Shown here piece by piece: positions 6,928 through 10,131 of a stretch of DNA of 10,131 nt. The position numbers and the translations under genes are program-made. The DNA comes from Nitrososphaerales archaeon TH5894 (GTDB taxonomy: Archaea > Thermoproteota > Nitrososphaeria > Nitrososphaerales > Nitrososphaeraceae). Within the stretch, counting starts at the first letter, position 1. The number at the start of each line of letters is the position of its first letter. The notes below the pieces were generated by a model that did not search any database, was not told where the DNA came from, and was given only the letters and a program-made list of their open reading frames with translations. The DNA is taken from NCBI GenBank assembly GCA_014523485.1, contig JAATVK010000048.1, positions 1 through 10,131 on the forward strand, read 5' to 3'.

Positions 6928-7092
6928 ATTATTGTCATTAAGAAGTTGCAAACATTAGGTAAATTGTGACTACAAAAGGTTACTACCACTAGACTTGTGA
7001 TACTTTGTTTCACAAATCAAGTTCATTAATATATAATATAAAACTTTAACTGAACTTTTCTCGATAGATCGTATTTAAATTTAAGTTTATTA

Positions 7093-7138
7093 CCTTTTTA
7101 AGCCGAGTGATAGTACGCTATAAAAAAGGAGATTTTTT
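7093..7138 (+). terminator. Hairpin followed by a T run
   Basis: CCTTTTT (7093-7099) pairs with AAAAAGG (7123-7129), and AGC (7101-7103) with GCT (7117-7119), leaving a loop of about 13 bases. A run of six T follows at 7133-7138. On the plus strand this has the form of an intrinsic terminator. No plus-strand gene is known upstream, so it would serve an unseen transcript or be coincidental. Confidence 0.35.
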
Positions 7139-7250
7139 ATCTAACCTGATTTGCATTCAAGGAAACAGATCTGGTTGAGAATTCACCCTCAATCATTCTA
7201 TCTTTGTATTTTGTAACTAATGAATAGACTAGAAATTATTTTCACATTAA

Positions 7251-7312
7251 TCATTCATTCGTTTTAGTAAAGAGACACTACTATAGAGAAATAGCTATAA
7301 ATGAATGAATGA
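7251..7312. repeat. 14-bp inverted repeat downstream of tRNA-Pro
   Basis: TCATTCATTCGTTT at 7251-7264 pairs with AAATGAATGAATGA at 7299-7312, with one G-T wobble and a 34-base loop. Both arms carry the ATTC/GAAT tetranucleotide step. It lies 33 bases beyond the 3' end of the minus-strand tRNA and may mark the end of that transcript. Confidence 0.5.
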
Positions 7313-7344
7313 GAAACGAAAAATAGCATTGAACAGATAACCAA

Positions 7345-7418
7345 TGGGGTCGGCCGGATTTGAACCGGCGAACTCCAGCGCCCAAGGCTGGCATCATACC
7401 AAGCTAGACAACGACCCC
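7345..7418 (-). tRNA. tRNA-Pro (anticodon UGG)
   Basis: The minus strand folds into a complete 74-base cloverleaf. The acceptor GGGGTCG (5', from 7418) pairs perfectly with CGACCCC (7352-7346), followed by discriminator A at 7345. The D arm holds GTCTAGCTTGGTATGAT. The anticodon stem is CCAGC/GCTGG with loop CTTGGGC, which gives anticodon UGG, reading CCA and, by wobble, other proline codons. The T arm is GCCGG-TTCAAAT-CCGGC. No intron is present and CCA is not encoded, since ATTGG follows, so CCA must be added by the nucleotidyltransferase as in most archaea. It lies 72 bases after methionine aminopeptidase on the same strand and probably has its own promoter near 7448-7457. Confidence 0.97.
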
Positions 7419-7447
7419 TTATTATCTTACTATACAATTTGAAAGGG

Positions 7448-7457
7448 TTATTTTTAA
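7448..7457 (-). promoter_or_regulatory. Candidate TATA box of tRNA-Pro
   Basis: The minus strand reads TTAAAAATAA, centred about 35 bases before the tRNA 5' end. This predicts a short 5' leader of under ten bases, normal for a tRNA precursor trimmed by RNase P. A nearer TATA-like string at 7429-7437 is too close to be used. Confidence 0.4.
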
Positions 7458-7463
7458 GTTTAG

Positions 7464-7489
7464 GAAGATTTTTAACAAAAATTTTCTTC
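7464..7489 (-). terminator. Hairpin after methionine aminopeptidase
   Basis: GAAG (7464-7467) and ATTTTT (7468-7473) can pair with CTTC (7486-7489) and AAAAAT (7477-7482), with three bulged bases and a tiny loop. It begins just past the gene's stop codon, and on the minus strand it includes T runs. It could end the upstream message before the tRNA. Confidence 0.35.
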
Positions 7490-7490
7490 T

Positions 7491-8396
7491 CTAATTGTTG
7501 CTATAACTCGTAATAACTTCTGTAAATGTTTCGTGAGGGATTATAGTATGTTCAGATTGGGAAACCATCATCTTCTTTCCCTCAACTAGTGTCGGATAAG
7601 CATGAATGTTCTTTTTCTTTTTGAGGATGTCTAATAAATTTCTTGCATGTTGTTCATCGTAATTATCAAGTACCCATCTTAAAGCAAATGGTAGAGATTT
7701 GTATCTGCCCCATATATCATTTAAAAAATTATCCAACTCCTTATTCTTTGTAGGCTTTCTTGATATAATCGCGAAAATATTGGCAACATTCCCCTCGTGT
7801 ACTATCCCTATACCATTTTTCAGAGTTACAAATGGTTCAATCGCATAAGCTTGACCAGGTTCTAAGAGAAATGATCCAAATGAATTGATATTTGGAATAG
7901 ATTTTCCTGCATGAATAGTAAAGCGTTCTAGCGAATGACCACTTAAATTTTTAATAGGTATATATCCACTTCTAATAATAGAGTTTTCTATTGCTTTACC
8001 AATATCACTAGATTTTACCCTATTCCTTGCAACTTTTAATGCTTCGTTTAAAGCATTTTCTGATGCTTTTACTAAAGAATGATATTCATTATTATAACTA
8101 ATAGTTACGGCAGTATCTGCTATGTAACCATCAATGTGTACACCTATATCAATTTTCAGAACATCGTTTTCTCCCACTATTTTTTGATCATCGGGTTCTG
8201 CTGTATAATGAGCAGCGATTTCATTTAAACTTACATTTACAGGAAAAGCAGGAAATCCACCATTTTGTTTTATTTCTTTCTCTATTTTCTCACAGATTTC
8301 ATATAAAGTCGTTCCAACATAGTCTTTTTTTTTTGCGAGGTCTCTTACTGAGGCCGCAATTTTACCTGCTTTTCGGTAACACTCTATGAAATCCAC
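7491..8396 (-). CDS. map: Methionine aminopeptidase, type II (archaeal)
   Basis: This enzyme removes the initiator methionine from new cytoplasmic proteins when the second residue is small, using two metal ions. The 301-residue length and the insert of about 60 residues in the catalytic domain (roughly 210-270, ending ARNLLDILKKK) are typical of the archaeal type II enzyme. All five metal ligands are visible: D83 (KIDIG), D94 (ADTAVT), H154 (SGHSLERF), E187 (AIEPF) and E282 (SQSEHT). H63 (HYTA) and H162 (IHAG), which contact substrate, are also present. The numbering is almost the same as in the Pyrococcus furiosus enzyme. The start is GTG at 8396-8394; no ATG lies between it and an upstream in-frame stop at 8432-8430. 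A TATA box centred 24 bases ahead makes this a leaderless GTG start. Its promoter region is shared head-to-head with the next gene. Confidence 0.96.
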   Translation of the reverse strand: MDFIECYRKAGKIAASVRDLAKKKDYVGTTLYEICEKIEKEIKQNGGFPAFPVNVSLNEIAAHYTAEPDDQKIVGENDVLKIDIGVHIDGYIADTAVTISYNNEYHSLVKASENALNEALKVARNRVKSSDIGKAIENSIIRSGYIPIKNLSGHSLERFTIHAGKSIPNINSFGSFLLEPGQAYAIEPFVTLKNGIGIVHEGNVANIFAIISRKPTKNKELDNFLNDIWGRYKSLPFALRWVLDNYDEQHARNLLDILKKKKNIHAYPTLVEGKKMMVSQSEHTIIPHETFTEVITSYSNN

Positions 8397-8414
8397 ACTA
8401 TCTCTTTGATCATA

Positions 8415-8424
8415 GTATATAAAA
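8415..8424 (-). promoter_or_regulatory. TATA box of methionine aminopeptidase
   Basis: The minus strand reads TTTTATATAC, centred 24 bases before the GTG start. The spacing implies transcription begins at the start codon itself and supports the choice of GTG. Confidence 0.6.
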
Positions 8425-8537
8425 TTGTTTTAACATTCCTCATTCAAATATTTTTATTGAGACCCTAATGACTATTCAATAAAATCAGTCAAATACTTAG
8501 ATGTTATTGAATTTAATAAAAATTGTTTTATATCATT

Positions 8538-8557
8538 ATTTTATATAATCTATAAAA
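8538..8557 (+). promoter_or_regulatory. Two overlapping TATA-like boxes for the small gene
   Basis: ATTTTATATAAT (8536-8549) and TATAAAA (8551-8557) lie in series. The second is centred about 28 bases before the ATG at 8582, which is leaderless spacing. The first would start transcription near 8569, between the candidate start codons at 8564 and 8582. The promoter therefore favours the downstream ATG, without settling the choice. Confidence 0.4.
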
Positions 8558-8563
8558 TTGGCA

Positions 8564-8770
8564 ATGAATAATGAAGACAAAATGAATAAGAAAATTGTAA
8601 TTGCTATTTTGTCAATGCCTGATGGAAAGCAATATGAAATTCCCCTTGCTAGCAAAACTTTTAGTTCAGGCAGGCAAGGTTATTATGCTCAAATTCCTTC
8701 ATTAGTGTATAATAATGAAGTTTATGGAGGTCAAATACAGGTCTGGAAAAAAGGCGATAGTAAAAACTAA
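8564..8770 (+). CDS. Small conserved-looking protein of unknown function
   Basis: This gene encodes 68 residues from the ATG at 8564 (62 from the ATG at 8582; a TTG two codons upstream at 8558 is also possible). The promoter position favours 8582. From the later start the sequence is rich in short strands: KKIVIAILSM, then PDGKQYEIPL, SKTFSSGRQGYYAQIPSLVYNN, and EVYGGQIQVWKKG. There are no cysteines, no membrane segment and no catalytic motif. The pattern suggests a compact all-beta domain of SH3 or OB type. I have the impression that similar proteins with a SGRxGxxxQIP and YGGQIQVW core occur in ammonia-oxidising archaea, but this is recall, not a search. It is divergent from methionine aminopeptidase and lies 69 bases ahead of apgM on the same strand. 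A T tract between the two may separate their messages. Confidence 0.75.
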   Translation: MNNEDKMNKKIVIAILSMPDGKQYEIPLASKTFSSGRQGYYAQIPSLVYNNEVYGGQIQVWKKGDSKN

Positions 8771-8775
8771 TAATA

Positions 8776-8784
8776 TTTTTTTTT
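8776..8784 (+). terminator. Nine-T tract after the small gene
   Basis: A run of nine T begins five bases after the stop codon at 8770. T runs of this kind end transcription in archaea. It suggests that the small gene and apgM are at least partly separate units. Confidence 0.45.
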
Positions 8785-8839
8785 AACTAGCTCTTATTAA
8801 TTAAATAAAAATAAATTTACCAAAAAGAGAACTTTAATT

Positions 8840-10131
8840 GTGAGATTGGATAGAAAAAATAGTTCATTAAAAATTATATATGTAATTCTTGATGGAATAG
8901 GGGATCTCCCTCATCCATCACTTGATGGTCTAACTCCATTAGAAGCAGCTGAAACTCCAAACTTAGACTATTTAGCGAGAAATGGTATGATGGGTGAGGT
9001 GATAACAGTTGGTAAAGGAATTGCTCCACAATCTGATATTGCAGTTTTTAATATGTTAGGTTATAATTTTCGGGATGTTCCATATGTAGGAAGAGGAATT
9101 GTTGAATCAATTGGTTGCGGTATCGATTTAAAAACGGGGGACCTTGCGTTAAGAGGCAATTTCGCAACAATTGATGAAAATAAAAAAATAATAGATAGGA
9201 GGGCAGGTAGGATAATTGAAAGTAGAGAAGCTCAATATTTATGTGATACATTAAATTCTTCCATTTTATTAAAAGATCCAGATGCATCAGTAGTAGTTAT
9301 TCCCACTATCGCACACAGGGTAACAATAAGATTTAGACACAAAAAAATAAAATTATCTAATCAAATAACAAATACAGATCCCGCTTATGATAAGGTAGAT
9401 GGGATTGGTATTGCCAAAGCAGATATATCAGAAATGAAGATGTTGAAGTCGATTCCACAAGATGAAGATATTTCTTCTAAAGTATCTTCTGATATAGTAA
9501 ATGATTTTAGCAATCAAGTATACTTTATTTCAAAAAAACATCCTGTAAATACTTCAAGAGAAGAACGAAATCTTAATCCTATGAATTGCATTTTAGTAAG
9601 GGATGCTGGAAATACAATACCTCATTATGCTCCTATTAATCAGAAATATAATCTGACAGTTGGTTGCTTAGTGGATATGCCTGTGGAGATTGGTATATCC
9701 AAAATTCTAGGTATGGAAATTATTGAAGGTGGGAGTGTAAATGACTATATAACTAAAGCACAAGTTACTGCTAAGGAATTACAAAAATATAATTTATTGT
9801 ACATTCATATTAAAGGTCCAGATGAATTCGGGCATGACGGTGATGCCTTGGGAAAAAAAAGTAATATTGAAAAAATAGATAGGGATTTTTTCGGAACTCT
9901 ACTCAGGAAATTAGGAACTTCTCATGTCGCAATAGTTGTGTCCGGCGACCATTCTACTCCATGTATAAAAAAAAGTCATACAGATGATCCAGTCCCACTA
10001 CTTATATCATCAAAAATCCTAAAGAACACTAGGATTCAAAGGTTTACAGAGTCATATGCCAAGACGGGAGCAGTAGGCACGCTATTGGGATCTGATGTGC
10101 TAAATAAAACTCTAAAAATGATCAACTCATA
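8840..10131 (+). CDS. apgM: 2,3-bisphosphoglycerate-independent phosphoglycerate mutase, archaeal type (stop codon cut by window edge)
   Basis: This enzyme interconverts 3- and 2-phosphoglycerate in glycolysis and gluconeogenesis, in the cytoplasm. It is of the alkaline-phosphatase superfamily and uses two metal ions. From GTG at 8840 there are 430 codons; the window then ends on TA, the first two bases of the probable stop codon, so the protein is effectively complete. Visible signatures are metal ligand D18 in VILDGIGD, the catalytic serine S65 in GIAPQSDIAVFNMLGY (phosphoserine intermediate), HIKGPDEFGHDGD at 323-335, SGDHSTPC at 368-375 and SHTDDPVP at 379-386. They place it in the archaeal aPGAM group rather than bacterial GpmI, whose length is over 500. 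A TTG at 8846 is another possible start. No tight SD-like site is seen. In ammonia oxidisers, which fix carbon and lack a full downward glycolysis, the enzyme would mainly run towards sugars; that role is inference. Confidence 0.95.
   Translation, partial: MRLDRKNSSLKIIYVILDGIGDLPHPSLDGLTPLEAAETPNLDYLARNGMMGEVITVGKGIAPQSDIAVFNMLGYNFRDVPYVGRGIVESIGCGIDLKTGDLALRGNFATIDENKKIIDRRAGRIIESREAQYLCDTLNSSILLKDPDASVVVIPTIAHRVTIRFRHKKIKLSNQITNTDPAYDKVDGIGIAKADISEMKMLKSIPQDEDISSKVSSDIVNDFSNQVYFISKKHPVNTSREERNLNPMNCILVRDAGNTIPHYAPINQKYNLTVGCLVDMPVEIGISKILGMEIIEGGSVNDYITKAQVTAKELQKYNLLYIHIKGPDEFGHDGDALGKKSNIEKIDRDFFGTLLRKLGTSHVAIVVSGDHSTPCIKKSHTDDPVPLLISSKILKNTRIQRFTESYAKTGAVGTLLGSDVLNKTLKMINS

Larger units (their letters stand above)
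5981..7344. other. Gene-poor region with repeats, hairpins and a GC-richer patch
   Basis: No frame here is convincingly coding; the open frames at 5925-6245 and 6043-6267 overlap each other on opposite strands and match no family I know. The region contains a 14-bp palindrome (6706-6719), a patch of about 40% GC (6721-6840), a 32-bp tandem duplication (6864-6927) and hairpins near 6993, 7093 and 7251. It may be decayed mobile or accessory DNA, or may encode an untranslated RNA. Confidence 0.5.

Noticed and set aside
7345..7418. Prophage or island attachment site at tRNA-Pro
   Set aside because: No second copy of the tRNA 3' segment and no integrase gene were seen in the window.
9048..9287. 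79-codon minus-strand frame
   Set aside because: Antisense shadow inside apgM, whose plus-strand frame contains all catalytic motifs.

Overview
The window reads as a piece of chromosome from an AT-rich archaeon, most likely an ammonia-oxidising Nitrososphaeria (Thaumarchaeota) of the Nitrososphaera/Nitrosocosmicus type. The supporting signs are an Alba chromatin protein, a type II methionine aminopeptidase, an archaeal-type cofactor-independent phosphoglycerate mutase, a tRNA-Pro without an encoded CCA, an XPD/Rad3-like iron-sulphur helicase, and TATA-like boxes about 24-33 bases ahead of several start codons (leaderless transcription). The lineage call is inference from gene content; no rRNA is present.

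Layout. Bases 1-974 hold no convincing gene. A secreted or membrane-anchored cysteine-rich protein (975-1640, +) converges on a short minus-strand pair: alba (1674-1988) and an unrecognised 82-residue protein upstream of it (2028-2276). Bases 2277-3448 are another AT-rich desert whose only candidate unit is a 30-codon frame with TATA box, Shine-Dalgarno-like site and following inverted repeat (2708-2888). Next comes a minus-strand block: a 78-residue unknown (5491-5727), an untracked 59-residue very basic protein (5244-5423), and the Fe-S helicase (3449-5158). A short plus-strand frame diverges from this block (5813-5980) and has the look of a small antitoxin-like protein. Bases 5981-7344 are a third desert, with an exact 32-bp tandem duplication, a 14-bp perfect palindrome, several hairpins and a patch of about 40% GC. 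The right end is housekeeping: tRNA-Pro(UGG) and methionine aminopeptidase on the minus strand, then a small conserved-looking protein and apgM on the plus strand. The stop codon of apgM is cut by the window edge.

The recognisable genes serve independent core functions (chromatin, DNA repair, N-terminal methionine removal, glycolysis/gluconeogenesis, translation) and do not form one pathway. Only about 60% of the window is coding, which is low for an archaeon. I found no CRISPR array, no intact insertion sequence and no clear multi-gene defence system. The least explained material is the cluster of small genes upstream of the helicase and the structured, GC-richer stretch around 6700-6930.
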